A DNA stretch of 64,000 bases from Pseudomonas fluorescens. Its GTDB lineage: Bacteria; Pseudomonadota; Gammaproteobacteria; Pseudomonadales; Pseudomonadaceae. Location: contig NZ_CP038438.1 in assembly GCF_004683905.1 (NCBI RefSeq), positions 4,650,001 through 4,714,000 of the forward strand. Direction: 5' to 3'. Positions 46,183 to 55,536 of the stretch are shown here, piece by piece (the stretch's first letter is position 1; each line of letters begins with the position of its first letter). The position numbers were made by a program, and so were the translations under genes. The notes below the pieces were generated by a model. It was given only the letters and a program-made list of their open reading frames with translations, did no database searches and was not told the origin of the DNA.

Positions 46183-47716
46183 CGCCACCGTGGCGATCCG
46201 CCCGCGCAGCACTTGGGAAGCCATGGACCTGGGCGTGCTCATGAGCCAGCAGCATCGACGCCTGCTGATGACCAGTTGGGCCATCGTCACCCTGCCGCTG
46301 TTCGCGGTGCTGACGTTGTTGCTATGGGATTCGCCGTCGCTGGCGGTATTCATTTTCTGGTGGCTGAAACCAGCCTACGAACGCCTGCCGCTGTACATCC
46401 TGTCCAAAGCCCTGTTCGGCGAAACACCGACACTGAAACAGGCCCTGCGCGAATTTCCACGGTTGCTCAAGCCGCAACTGCTGGCCAGCCTGACCTGGCG
46501 CCGGCTGAGCCTGAGTCGCAGCTTCCTGCTGCCGGTGGTGCAACTCGAAGGTCTCGACGGCACGGCCCGTCAGCAACGCTTGCAGGTGTTGCTGCAACGC
46601 AATGCCGGCGCCGCGCAATGGCTGACGATCATCGGCATGCATCTGGAGACCGCACTGTGGATCGGTCTGATGGTGCTGTTCTATATGCTGCTGCCACAGC
46701 AGATCGAAACCGACTGGGACTGGCAATCGCTGATCCTCGACGCCGATCACCACTGGCGTTGGCTGGAGCACCTGACCAACGCTTTCTACGCGCTGGTGCT
46801 GGTGGTCTGGGAACCGATTTATGTCGCCTGCGGTTTCAGCCTGTATTTGAACCGGCGCACCGCACTGGAAGCGTGGGACATCGAGCTGGTGTTCCGCCGT
46901 TTGCGCCAGCGCCTGAACAGCAGCGCTCTGGGTTTGCTGTTGACGGTCTGTCTTTTGCTGCCGGCGGTGCCACCCGTATGGGCTGCAGCCGATCCCGCCA
47001 GCGCACCGGAGGCACCCCGCCTGTTGCACCAACCGCTGACCAGTCAGGCTGCGCACGACAGCATCAAGGCGCTGCTCGAACAACCACCGTTCAAGAACAA
47101 GGAAAGCGTGACCCGCTATCGCTTTGGCGACGATCCGGCAGCCCCGGCCGAAGCCAAACCCGGTGAGGCGCCGCAATGGCTGAAAACCCTGCTCGGCTGG
47201 CTGGACAGTCAGCGCTTCAATGCGCTGGCCGGCCTGATTGAAGTGTTGTTGTGGGGAGCGTTGATCGCCGCTGTGGGCTGGCTGATCTGGCGCTATCGCG
47301 AGTTCCTGCGCACCTTCGTCAGCCGTCGGCCGAAGCTGCGCGCCCGCATCAGGCCACCTGCACCGCAGCAAGCGTTTGGCCTGGACCTGAGCCCGCAAAC
47401 CCTGCCCGACGACATCGCCGCCAGCGCCGAACAACTCTGGCAGACCCAGCCGCGCGCGGCGCTGGGCTTGCTGTATCGCGGCTTGCTCAGCCGTCTGCTG
47501 CACGATTTTGCCCTGACCTTGAAACCTGCCGACACCGAGCATCAGGTGCTGCTGCGGGTCGAGCAATTGCAGCGCCCGGAACTGCTGGCGTTCAGTCGCA
47601 CCCTGACGCTGCACTGGCAGAACATGGCCTACGGGCACCGCGTGCCGGCGGCACATCTGCAACAGGAACTGTGTGACGGCTGGCGTGCCTTGTTCGAGCA
47701 TGGAGCGCGCGCTTGA
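46169..47716 (+). CDS. DUF4129-containing membrane protein, 515 aa
   Basis: The first half is membrane-bound (segments near 38-62, 155-178, 205-228, 255-272), a helix at about 355-375 follows, and the C-terminal DUF4129 part has EQLWQTQPRAALGLLYRGLLSRL. DUF4129 often sits beside transglutaminase-like or MoxR/DUF58 modules. It overlaps the SpoIIM-like gene by 14 bases. Function is unknown. Confidence 0.82.
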   Translation: MRLSDATVAIRPRSTWEAMDLGVLMSQQHRRLLMTSWAIVTLPLFAVLTLLLWDSPSLAVFIFWWLKPAYERLPLYILSKALFGETPTLKQALREFPRLLKPQLLASLTWRRLSLSRSFLLPVVQLEGLDGTARQQRLQVLLQRNAGAAQWLTIIGMHLETALWIGLMVLFYMLLPQQIETDWDWQSLILDADHHWRWLEHLTNAFYALVLVVWEPIYVACGFSLYLNRRTALEAWDIELVFRRLRQRLNSSALGLLLTVCLLLPAVPPVWAAADPASAPEAPRLLHQPLTSQAAHDSIKALLEQPPFKNKESVTRYRFGDDPAAPAEAKPGEAPQWLKTLLGWLDSQRFNALAGLIEVLLWGALIAAVGWLIWRYREFLRTFVSRRPKLRARIRPPAPQQAFGLDLSPQTLPDDIAASAEQLWQTQPRAALGLLYRGLLSRLLHDFALTLKPADTEHQVLLRVEQLQRPELLAFSRTLTLHWQNMAYGHRVPAAHLQQELCDGWRALFEHGARA

Positions 47717-48876
47717 ACCGGCGCAACGCGTGGCTGCTCGGCGGGCTGATGGTCGCCCTGCTCGCGGCGTTGAGCGTTTATCTGTACCTCAAGGCGCGGC
47801 CCTATCAGGAAGTGATCGATCACGGCCCCTCGCCCCAGGCGCAGGCCAATCCTTATCTGGCGGCAGAACTGTTTTTGCGCGAGCGCGGCCTCAACGTCAG
47901 CCACGCCGAAACGCTGGCGGTGCTGCCCGACATCGATCCGCGTCGGCACACCCTGCTGTTGTTCGGCGAACGTTCGCGCATGACCCCGCGGCAGGTCGAT
48001 CAGGTGTTGAAATGGGCCCGCGCCGGTGGGCGCCTGGTGTTCGTGGCCGAAGCGCTGTGGGACAAGCAGGCCAGACAAAGCGATGATCTGTTGCTGGATC
48101 GGGTGCAGTTGCACCAGTCCCTGAGCAAGGACCTCAAGGAGCCGCCGGCGGAGCTGGCCGATGATCCGTACCCGAATCTGACCAAGCTCTACCTGGAAGA
48201 TGAGGACGCGCCGGCCTACGCCGGTTTCGACACCGCGTTCCATCTGGACGATCCGAAAAATCTCGCCCAGGCCTGGGCCAACAGCGCCAAGGCCACGCAC
48301 ATGATGCAACTGCCGTACGGCCTCGGCTCGATCACCGTGGTCACCGATGCCGAACTGTGGAAAACCCCGGCCATCAGCAAGCACGACAACGCCTGGCTGC
48401 TCTGGTACCTGAGCGCCGACACCGACGTCACGCTGATTTTCAACACCGCACACGACGGTCTGCTGACCTTGCTCTGGCGTTACTTCCCGCAAGCCATCGT
48501 CGCTCTGCTGGCACTGATCGGCCTCGGCCTGTGGCACGTTGCTGTGCGCCATGGACCACTGCAGGCACCCGCCCCGAGTGGCCGCCGGCAGTTGCAGGAA
48601 CACCTGCGCGCCAGTGCCGATTTCATCCTGCGCCACAACGGTCAGCACACGCTGTTGCAAGCTTTGCAACAGGACGTGCTGCGCCGCGCCCGCCGCCGCT
48701 ATCCCGGCTTCGACCAATTGAACGTGGCCGAGCAATGGCTGGTGCTGTCGCGCCTGACCCGTCAGCCGACCCGCGCCATCAGTCAGGCCCTGAGCCCGGT
48801 GCCGAAACAGCGCATGAGCAGCGCTGATTTCAGCCGCCAGGTGGCCCACCTGCAAACCTTGAGGAACACGCTATGA
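47713..48876 (+). CDS. DUF4350-containing membrane protein, 387 aa
   Basis: One N-terminal helix (about 7-26), a soluble domain resembling DUF4350 (ANPYLAAELFLRERGLNVSH, then VLKWARAGGRLVFVAE) that looks like a Rossmann-type ligand fold, a second helix (about 258-276) and a cytoplasmic tail. The start codon is TTG at 47713, overlapping the previous stop codon (TTGA). The rare start may keep its level below that of its neighbours. Confidence 0.82.
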   Translation: MNRRNAWLLGGLMVALLAALSVYLYLKARPYQEVIDHGPSPQAQANPYLAAELFLRERGLNVSHAETLAVLPDIDPRRHTLLLFGERSRMTPRQVDQVLKWARAGGRLVFVAEALWDKQARQSDDLLLDRVQLHQSLSKDLKEPPAELADDPYPNLTKLYLEDEDAPAYAGFDTAFHLDDPKNLAQAWANSAKATHMMQLPYGLGSITVVTDAELWKTPAISKHDNAWLLWYLSADTDVTLIFNTAHDGLLTLLWRYFPQAIVALLALIGLGLWHVAVRHGPLQAPAPSGRRQLQEHLRASADFILRHNGQHTLLQALQQDVLRRARRRYPGFDQLNVAEQWLVLSRLTRQPTRAISQALSPVPKQRMSSADFSRQVAHLQTLRNTL

Positions 48877-49874
48877 GTGAACAGATCGAGCCCGGCAGCG
48901 CCAGCCACGCCGCCCAGCAACGCCAGCGTGCCAGCCAGTTGGCGCAAGCGCTGCGCGGTGAATTGCAGAAGGCCCTGATCGGCCAGAACAGCGTGATCGA
49001 CGATGTGCTGACCGCGTTGATCGCCGGCGGCCACGTGCTGCTCGAGGGCGTTCCGGGGTTGGGCAAGACCTTGCTGGTGCGGGCGCTGGCGCGTTGTTTC
49101 GGCGGCGAATTCGCGCGCATCCAGTTCACTCCGGATCTGATGCCCAGCGATGTGACCGGCCATGCGGTGTACGACTTGCACACCGAACAGTTCAAGCTGC
49201 GCAAGGGGCCGTTGTTCACCAACCTGTTGCTGGCCGACGAGATCAATCGGGCACCGGCGAAAACCCAGGCGGCGTTACTCGAAGCGATGCAGGAACGGCA
49301 AGTCACTCTCGAAGGCCGGGCGCTGCCGATCGCCCAGCCGTTCATGGTGCTCGCCACCCAGAATCCGATCGAGCAGGAAGGCACTTATCCACTGCCGGAG
49401 GCCGAACTTGACCGCTTCATGCTCAAAGTGCGCATGGATTACCCGGAGGCCGAGCAAGAGCTGAACATGGTGCGTCAGGTCAGCCGCTCGACCCGCGCCG
49501 ACATGCTCGACGTGCAGCCGTTGCGCACGGTCCTGCAAGCCAAGGACGTGCAGGCCTTGCAACGCATCGCCAGCGACTTGCCGATTGACGATCAAGTGCT
49601 GGATTACGCGGTGCGGCTGGCGCGCAGCACCCGCTCCTGGCCCGGCCTGACCCTCGGCGCCGGACCGCGTGCCTCGATTGCGCTGGTGCGTTGCGCTCGC
49701 GCCCGCGCGTTGCTGCGCGGCGGCGAGTTCGTGATTCCCGATGACATCAAGGGTTGCGCGCTCTCGGTGCTGCGCCATCGGGTGCGAGTGGCGCCGGAGC
49801 TGGACATCGAAGGTCTGCAGGTCGATCAGGTGCTGCAGCAACTGCTCGACCAAGTGCCGGCGCCGCGCTTGTGA
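48873..49874 (+). CDS. MoxR-family AAA+ ATPase, 333 aa
   Basis: A chaperone-like AAA+ ATPase of the MoxR group, which usually acts on VWA or DUF58 partners. Walker A is LLEGVPGLGKTLLVRALA (about 52-69), Walker B is LLADEINRAPAKTQAALLEAM (about 116-136), and ATQNPIEQEGTYPLPEAELDRF contains sensor 1. It starts in ATGA overlap with the DUF4350 gene and leads straight into the DUF58 gene. Confidence 0.94.
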   Translation: MSEQIEPGSASHAAQQRQRASQLAQALRGELQKALIGQNSVIDDVLTALIAGGHVLLEGVPGLGKTLLVRALARCFGGEFARIQFTPDLMPSDVTGHAVYDLHTEQFKLRKGPLFTNLLLADEINRAPAKTQAALLEAMQERQVTLEGRALPIAQPFMVLATQNPIEQEGTYPLPEAELDRFMLKVRMDYPEAEQELNMVRQVSRSTRADMLDVQPLRTVLQAKDVQALQRIASDLPIDDQVLDYAVRLARSTRSWPGLTLGAGPRASIALVRCARARALLRGGEFVIPDDIKGCALSVLRHRVRVAPELDIEGLQVDQVLQQLLDQVPAPRL

Positions 49875-51202
49875 AACCGTCACGCCTGCTGCTGATCTGG
49901 CTCGCGATTCTGCTGGCCGTCGGCACGCTGCTGGGCACGCTACAAGCCCTCGACATCGACGTACCCGCCACGCTGTTGTCGATCAACTGGGGCTTGCTCC
50001 TGGCCCTGCTGGTGCTGGCGATCATCGATGCGCTGCGCCTGAACAACCTGCCCTCGCCGCGCATCCAGCGGCAGATGCCCGGCAGCCTGGCACTCGGCCG
50101 TTGGAGCGAGGTGCGGCTGCAGCTCAGCCATGACTTCATCGAGCCGGTCGCGGTGGAGATTTTCGACCACGTGCCACAGGGCCTGAGCTTCGAAAACCTG
50201 CCGCTGGCGATTGAACTGCAACCCGGGCAATTCAGCGCGGTCGGCTACCGTCTGCGCCCGCTCAAGCGCGGGCACTTCAGCTTCGAGCATTGCGAAATCA
50301 ACCTGCCCAGCCCGTTCGGTCTGTGGACAGGCAAACGCCTGCTCGCCGTGAGCGGCGAGATCCGCGTCTACCCGGACTTCGCAAAGCTCTACGGTGGGCA
50401 GTTGTTGGCGGTGGACAACTGGCTCAGCCAGCTCGGTGTGCGCCAGCGCCAGCGTCGCGGGCAGGGTCAGGAATTTCATCAGTTGCGCGAATTTCGCGAA
50501 GGCGACAGCCTGCGCCAGATCGACTGGAAAGCCACAGCCCGCCAGCGCACGCCGATTGCCCGCGAGTATGAAGACGAGCGTGATCAACAGATCATGTTCA
50601 TGCTCGATTGCGGGCGGCAAATGCGCAGCCAGGATGGCGAGCTGTCGCATTTCGACCATGCGCTGAATGCGTGTCTGCTGCTGAGCCATGTCGCGCTGCG
50701 TCAGGGCGATGCCGTGGGGCTGAGCACCTTCGCCGTCGCGCAACCGCGTTTTCTCGCGCCGATCAAGGGTTCCAGTCAGCTCAAGGTCCTGCTCAACGCC
50801 GTTTATGATCTGGACAGCAGTCAGCGTCCTGCCGACTATTCAACCGCGACCAGCCAGCTGTTGGCCCGGCAGAAACGCCGGGCGCTGATCGTGCTGCTGA
50901 CCAACCTGCGTGACGAGGACACCGAAGACCTGCTCGCCAGCGTCAAACGTCTGAGCCTGCAACATCAAGTGCTGGTGGTCAGCCTGCGCGAGGAAGCACT
51001 CGACCGCCTGCGCAATGCCCCGGTACAAACGCTGCCCGAAGCACTGGCCTATTGCGGCACGGTGGATTACCTCAATGCCCGGGCCGAGCTGCATGAGCAG
51101 TTGAATGCTCATGCAGTTCAGGTGCTGGATGTGCGCCCTGACGAATTGAGCATAAGGCTGGTCAATCGTTACCTGGAATGGAAGCGCGCAGGGGTTATTT
51201 AG
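49871..51202 (+). CDS. DUF58 protein, probable MoxR partner, 443 aa
   Basis: Two N-terminal helices (about 7-26 and 38-55) anchor the protein. The DUF58 signature is FHQLREFREGDSLRQIDWKATAR (about residues 200-222). The following VWA-like fold has MFMLDCGRQM as a partial MIDAS motif. The start is GTG at 49871, overlapping the moxR stop codon (GTGA). It ends in a TAG that overlaps the TAA of the convergent gene, leaving no space for a terminator. Confidence 0.92.
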   Translation: MKPSRLLLIWLAILLAVGTLLGTLQALDIDVPATLLSINWGLLLALLVLAIIDALRLNNLPSPRIQRQMPGSLALGRWSEVRLQLSHDFIEPVAVEIFDHVPQGLSFENLPLAIELQPGQFSAVGYRLRPLKRGHFSFEHCEINLPSPFGLWTGKRLLAVSGEIRVYPDFAKLYGGQLLAVDNWLSQLGVRQRQRRGQGQEFHQLREFREGDSLRQIDWKATARQRTPIAREYEDERDQQIMFMLDCGRQMRSQDGELSHFDHALNACLLLSHVALRQGDAVGLSTFAVAQPRFLAPIKGSSQLKVLLNAVYDLDSSQRPADYSTATSQLLARQKRRALIVLLTNLRDEDTEDLLASVKRLSLQHQVLVVSLREEALDRLRNAPVQTLPEALAYCGTVDYLNARAELHEQLNAHAVQVLDVRPDELSIRLVNRYLEWKRAGVI

Positions 51203-54200
51203 GGTTGCCGGATTACCAGTACAGATGCAGAGGCCTTTTCAGGTTGACCAACGGGGTTTCGAACTTCCACTTTAAAGCTGACCACACCCGGCTCATGAGC
51301 CCAGTACTCCGCGATGATCTCTCCGTTGGCTCTTGTGTAGCTTAGCTTGAAGGCTTCGCCGTTCATGCTGAAATAGAACTCTCGCCCGGACAATGGCTGG
51401 CCGGAAACACTTGAAACCACGGTGCCTCTGAACTGCGCAACCGAGCCCGCGTCAATCGGATTTTTCAATTCGCGCAAATCCCTGATCGTGGCATGGTCAG
51501 GATGCGAAGCAGGATCCAACACTTTGATGTTCAGATTCAGGCTGCTTTCGACTTCCGCCAGGATGCTGGCCGTAAGCGTTATGTCACCGATTACCATGGG
51601 TACAGCCATCAGATACGCTTTGCCATCCACCTGCGTCACGGAAGGTGCAATGATCTGTGAACCAAGGCTCCAGGAAACGGACGCTTGCTCAAACGCCCCC
51701 CCGGAATGTCGACCTTTGACAAGGGCCCATATTGGTAAGGTTTCTCCCTGATAGACGCTCAATGCATCCGAGTGTAACTCCACCAGTACCGGCTCATCTT
51801 CCATGACTTCGACCCACGACTGAGCAGAATCCCAGCCGCCCAAACCACCACGCACCATGACCTCCAGAACACCACTACGCGATGGCAATTTAAACGTTGT
51901 CCGTGCTCTGCCTTGGGCGTCGCTCTGAGCACTGGCAATCGTTGCTCCCGGCAGATTCCACATGACTTCAATGCCTGCGAGAGGCAGGCCGGTCAATGCC
52001 GAAATCACTGTAGCCATCGCCTCGACTTCCTCAGTGGGGTATCCCTGCGCAGGCACCACCACGACGTCGACAATTTCGCGGGGGACACTCAGCGAATACG
52101 AGATCGAGATGGACTCCGAATAAACCGCATCCCCCACCGTAGCCGTCAATACCGCCACGCCCGGCGTCTGCGGTTTGAAGCGCACAATGGCGACACCATA
52201 AAAGTCGGTCAGACTGGTGACCGTCCCCAGATCCTCGTTGCGCCAGGTCACCAATACCCCGGCGATACCTTGACCGGAAACGGACGACACCACTTTTACC
52301 TGCTCGACCAGTTCCTGCTCCCATTCCACCACTTGCTGAACGCTACTACTGGTGAGGAGTTTCCACACCTGTGCCCCCGCCCCCAGCGACATCGCATTGG
52401 CCGGTGACAGGCTGGCGAGGCGCTCCGCTCCCAGGCGCAGCGCGAAGCCACCGTCCTTGAGGTCGGCGCAACGCAGGGAATAACGCAAACCGATTGCCGA
52501 GGGCAGGCGTGATGCGCCGAGCGCAGGTTCGAAACTCAGACCCAGTTCCGCAGGGCCGGTGCCGGTCAAGCCCAAGGTCAGTTCCTGGTCGAACAACGGG
52601 CTGCCATCCGGAAGCAGTACTTCGATGGCATGTGAGCCATTGCGGCGCGGAAAGTACGTGTGACTGCCCCATGGATGTTCATCATGCCCATCGAAACGCA
52701 CCCGTACATCCTCCCAAGGGTTACGGGCAAGCGCCGTAAAGGACAGGGCACGTTGCTCTTCATAGCCATCGAACGGGCTGTGCACATTGGCCACGACGTT
52801 CTGCTGACCGTGACTGCTCGGCACCAGGCCAAACCCGGACCAGCCCAGTTCGTCGCTGACGACGCTGTCTGAACTGTCAGCGGATTTCCACTGCACCGCC
52901 ACCTGCGCCACCGCTTGCCCGGTGAATGCCGAAACCACCCTGACCCAGCTCCAGGCTTTATCCTTGCCGATGACGGCGTCAACCGCTGACTCACGCCAGT
53001 CTTCGATTCGCAGCTTGTTGTGAGCGAGCTGCATCGGATTGGTGCTCATGGAGCGATCCAGGGCAGACAAGAAAAGCCCCACACTAAAGGCGCCGGAGAC
53101 CTTGCTCGAGGTGAAATCCAGACTCCAGCCAACACCACCGTCACTGATTTTTTGAGCTTGATCGAGTGGCGGTTCAATGCTCGCTTCCAGGTCATCAGCC
53201 GGGGTGCCTTGCCACACCAGCGTTGCCTGCAAACCCACCAGCGGGCTCAAGGCATTGGGCAGATAGCGCAAGGTGTGCGTGGCCCCGATGCAAGGAAACA
53301 TTCTCTGACTGGCGTTTGTCGCAGTCACCTGATCCAGCATCAACGTCAGTTCATCCATAAGCTCTGTGGAGATCAGCCGACCGAACAACTCCCGGGGCGC
53401 GGTAAGTCCGGGGCTGCTCAAGGTCAGGCTGAACAGGCTGCTGGTACTCGACGCGACCTGCGAACTGAAGCGCCATTCCAGCCCCAATGGCCCAAGCCTC
53501 AACGGCTTGTCGATATCCGAGACGATCAAGCCGTTCCCCGGCGGCTCACCACGCCATTGCAGCGTGACCATCTCTCCATTCAGCGGACTGCCGGGCGTGA
53601 TTTCTATCCGCAAGGTGTGCGGCTCACCGCGCCAGCACAGCAAGCCCAATTCGGTCAGGTCAACCTCATTGCCGTCAAACAGGATCTTGATCTTGCCTTT
53701 CCAGGGGCTGCTCTGCAGCGCCTTCACTGCAAACGGTCGCTCCACCGGCACCGCTTCGTCATGCGCCCGCACGCGAGCGGTCACCACCAGCTCACCGTCG
53801 CGGCTCGGTTGATACAACACGCTGGCCCAGCCACCGATCCCCGATCGGGTGGCAATCGTGCCTTCGGGAGTCTGCCAGTCCACCCGTGCATTGTTGACCG
53901 GATCGCCGTTGCCGCCGGTGACCACATGCACCACCTGCACCCGCAACAGAACACTTTCGCCTTCGTCCACCACGGGAAATTTGTTGGCCTCCTGAACGTC
54001 GCCAATGCGCACCAGATTGCGGGCCAGTGACATCGGTTTTCTGTTGGAAGGCAACAGCAGCTTCGAACACAGCAACTGCAAGTGGAAGCGACCGTCGAGT
54101 TTGTCCTGGCAGATCAACTCCCAGTTCAGGTCTGTTGTGCCTACAGGTATCGAGGCTTCCAGCTCCGGGCGCAGTTGCACGCCCAACTGTGCGGCGCTGT

Positions 54201-55536
54201 CGCCATCCCAACGCAGTGCCATCGTGGAACCACGTAACACTTCAGGCACCCGAACGCTCAGTTGATAGGTCGAGCCACGGTTGGGATAGCCGGTCTTCTG
54301 CGCCCAGGGCAAGGCGTTGCTGTCTACCACCGCCAGAACGTCCTTCCATGGATCGGTCGCCAGCACCTGAACGTCCAGCGTCGCGGTTTCCACCCCACTG
54401 GCATAGTAGGGGCTTGCCACCGAAGCCTGGATAGCACGTTTTCCAGCAGCCGTTGGCAGATACTCGAAATACGCCCAGCCCTCGGCGTCGGTCGGTGTCG
54501 TGCTCAGCACCCCCAGCCCTTCGGTGGTCCAGGTCACCGTGCGCCCGGCCAGAAACTGACCGGTGTACCAGGAGGCCACTCGTACCCCCAGACGCACCGA
54601 TTGCGTCAACTCCAGCACCGGGAAATACGCGGCCTCCAGCACCTCACGGAACACCAGCCGGTGATGCCCCAGCGAGACCTGCATCGAATACGGCTCGGCG
54701 GTGTACTGGTTCACCAGTTGCACCGTGAACAGGTAAGGATCCTGAGCACCGATCAGCGGGCACTGCAGCATCCACGGTGAGTCCAGCGGTTGATCGACGC
54801 CCCAGTCAGGCGTTGCGAAAACCGCGCCTTGTGGATTGTCATCGCTCACCAATGCAGCTTTGGTGTGCAGCCAGGGGCTGTCGGGGTCGGGTACGAACGC
54901 AAGCTGGTGCTGGAAGCTGCCGTCCGCGCCCAGGCAGAGGTGAACCAGCTTGCCAGATGACGATTGCTCCGCGTCCACCTTCACCGTCTGCATCCGCGCG
55001 GGCTCAAGTTCCACGCCCAGGCGAATGCGGGTAACCAAAACCAGAGAGTTATAGTCCTCGGGATCAGCATTACCCGGAGCGACCACTGTGACGCGAATCT
55101 TGTCCTGGCGCTGCAACGGCAGATCGAGCTCGGCGTTGTACTTGAGCGGTCTGAATTCCAGCGGCAACCCTTGAGTGATCCGTGCCTGGTCCTCTTCAAG
55201 GTTACGAGGGCTGCCGGGCGGCAACGGGATTTCTCTAAGGGTGGCTCCACTGTCATCAGTGAATATCATGCGGCCCGCTTCGGTATGCCGCGTTTCATAC
55301 AGGAAACTCAGCACATACCTGGCTCCGGCGCTCGGCGTTACAGGTACGGTCATTTCCTGAAAGGCAGAGGCAAGGTTTGCTACTGAAAGCATCCTGATCT
55401 GTGTGCCTTCGTACGGCTCGCCCACGACCGTAACCCAGCGGCTGTTAACCGGCCCCTTTTCCCAATGGCTCAAGGCCTCACGGAAATCACCATTGAGCAC
55501 CAGACTGTCATTAGCCTGAATGACGGGTTCAACCAT
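51199..55536 (-). CDS. Large multi-module Ig-like protein in a Tc-toxin-type operon, 1445 aa
   Basis: No signal peptide is seen. Residues about 10-175 look like a galactose-binding-type beta-sandwich (LVLNGDFREALSHWEKG). The rest is repeated modules. Type A, Big_1-like of about 85 residues, occurs near 310-393, 522-605, 862-935, 1073-1148, 1165-1245, 1255-1340 and 1360-1445, with recurring V-S-(x)2-(T/S)-G-Q and a central T-W or Q-W. Type B, about 110 residues, begins (D/S/N)PW(K/E) near 395, 609 and 939. The ATG at 55536 follows AAAGGAG and overlaps the previous gene by eight bases. It is the last gene of the operon. Receptor or carbohydrate binding is a guess. Confidence 0.8.
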   Translation of the reverse strand: MVEPVIQANDSLVLNGDFREALSHWEKGPVNSRWVTVVGEPYEGTQIRMLSVANLASAFQEMTVPVTPSAGARYVLSFLYETRHTEAGRMIFTDDSGATLREIPLPPGSPRNLEEDQARITQGLPLEFRPLKYNAELDLPLQRQDKIRVTVVAPGNADPEDYNSLVLVTRIRLGVELEPARMQTVKVDAEQSSSGKLVHLCLGADGSFQHQLAFVPDPDSPWLHTKAALVSDDNPQGAVFATPDWGVDQPLDSPWMLQCPLIGAQDPYLFTVQLVNQYTAEPYSMQVSLGHHRLVFREVLEAAYFPVLELTQSVRLGVRVASWYTGQFLAGRTVTWTTEGLGVLSTTPTDAEGWAYFEYLPTAAGKRAIQASVASPYYASGVETATLDVQVLATDPWKDVLAVVDSNALPWAQKTGYPNRGSTYQLSVRVPEVLRGSTMALRWDGDSAAQLGVQLRPELEASIPVGTTDLNWELICQDKLDGRFHLQLLCSKLLLPSNRKPMSLARNLVRIGDVQEANKFPVVDEGESVLLRVQVVHVVTGGNGDPVNNARVDWQTPEGTIATRSGIGGWASVLYQPSRDGELVVTARVRAHDEAVPVERPFAVKALQSSPWKGKIKILFDGNEVDLTELGLLCWRGEPHTLRIEITPGSPLNGEMVTLQWRGEPPGNGLIVSDIDKPLRLGPLGLEWRFSSQVASSTSSLFSLTLSSPGLTAPRELFGRLISTELMDELTLMLDQVTATNASQRMFPCIGATHTLRYLPNALSPLVGLQATLVWQGTPADDLEASIEPPLDQAQKISDGGVGWSLDFTSSKVSGAFSVGLFLSALDRSMSTNPMQLAHNKLRIEDWRESAVDAVIGKDKAWSWVRVVSAFTGQAVAQVAVQWKSADSSDSVVSDELGWSGFGLVPSSHGQQNVVANVHSPFDGYEEQRALSFTALARNPWEDVRVRFDGHDEHPWGSHTYFPRRNGSHAIEVLLPDGSPLFDQELTLGLTGTGPAELGLSFEPALGASRLPSAIGLRYSLRCADLKDGGFALRLGAERLASLSPANAMSLGAGAQVWKLLTSSSVQQVVEWEQELVEQVKVVSSVSGQGIAGVLVTWRNEDLGTVTSLTDFYGVAIVRFKPQTPGVAVLTATVGDAVYSESISISYSLSVPREIVDVVVVPAQGYPTEEVEAMATVISALTGLPLAGIEVMWNLPGATIASAQSDAQGRARTTFKLPSRSGVLEVMVRGGLGGWDSAQSWVEVMEDEPVLVELHSDALSVYQGETLPIWALVKGRHSGGAFEQASVSWSLGSQIIAPSVTQVDGKAYLMAVPMVIGDITLTASILAEVESSLNLNIKVLDPASHPDHATIRDLRELKNPIDAGSVAQFRGTVVSSVSGQPLSGREFYFSMNGEAFKLSYTRANGEIIAEYWAHEPGVVSFKVEVRNPVGQPEKASASVLVIRQP

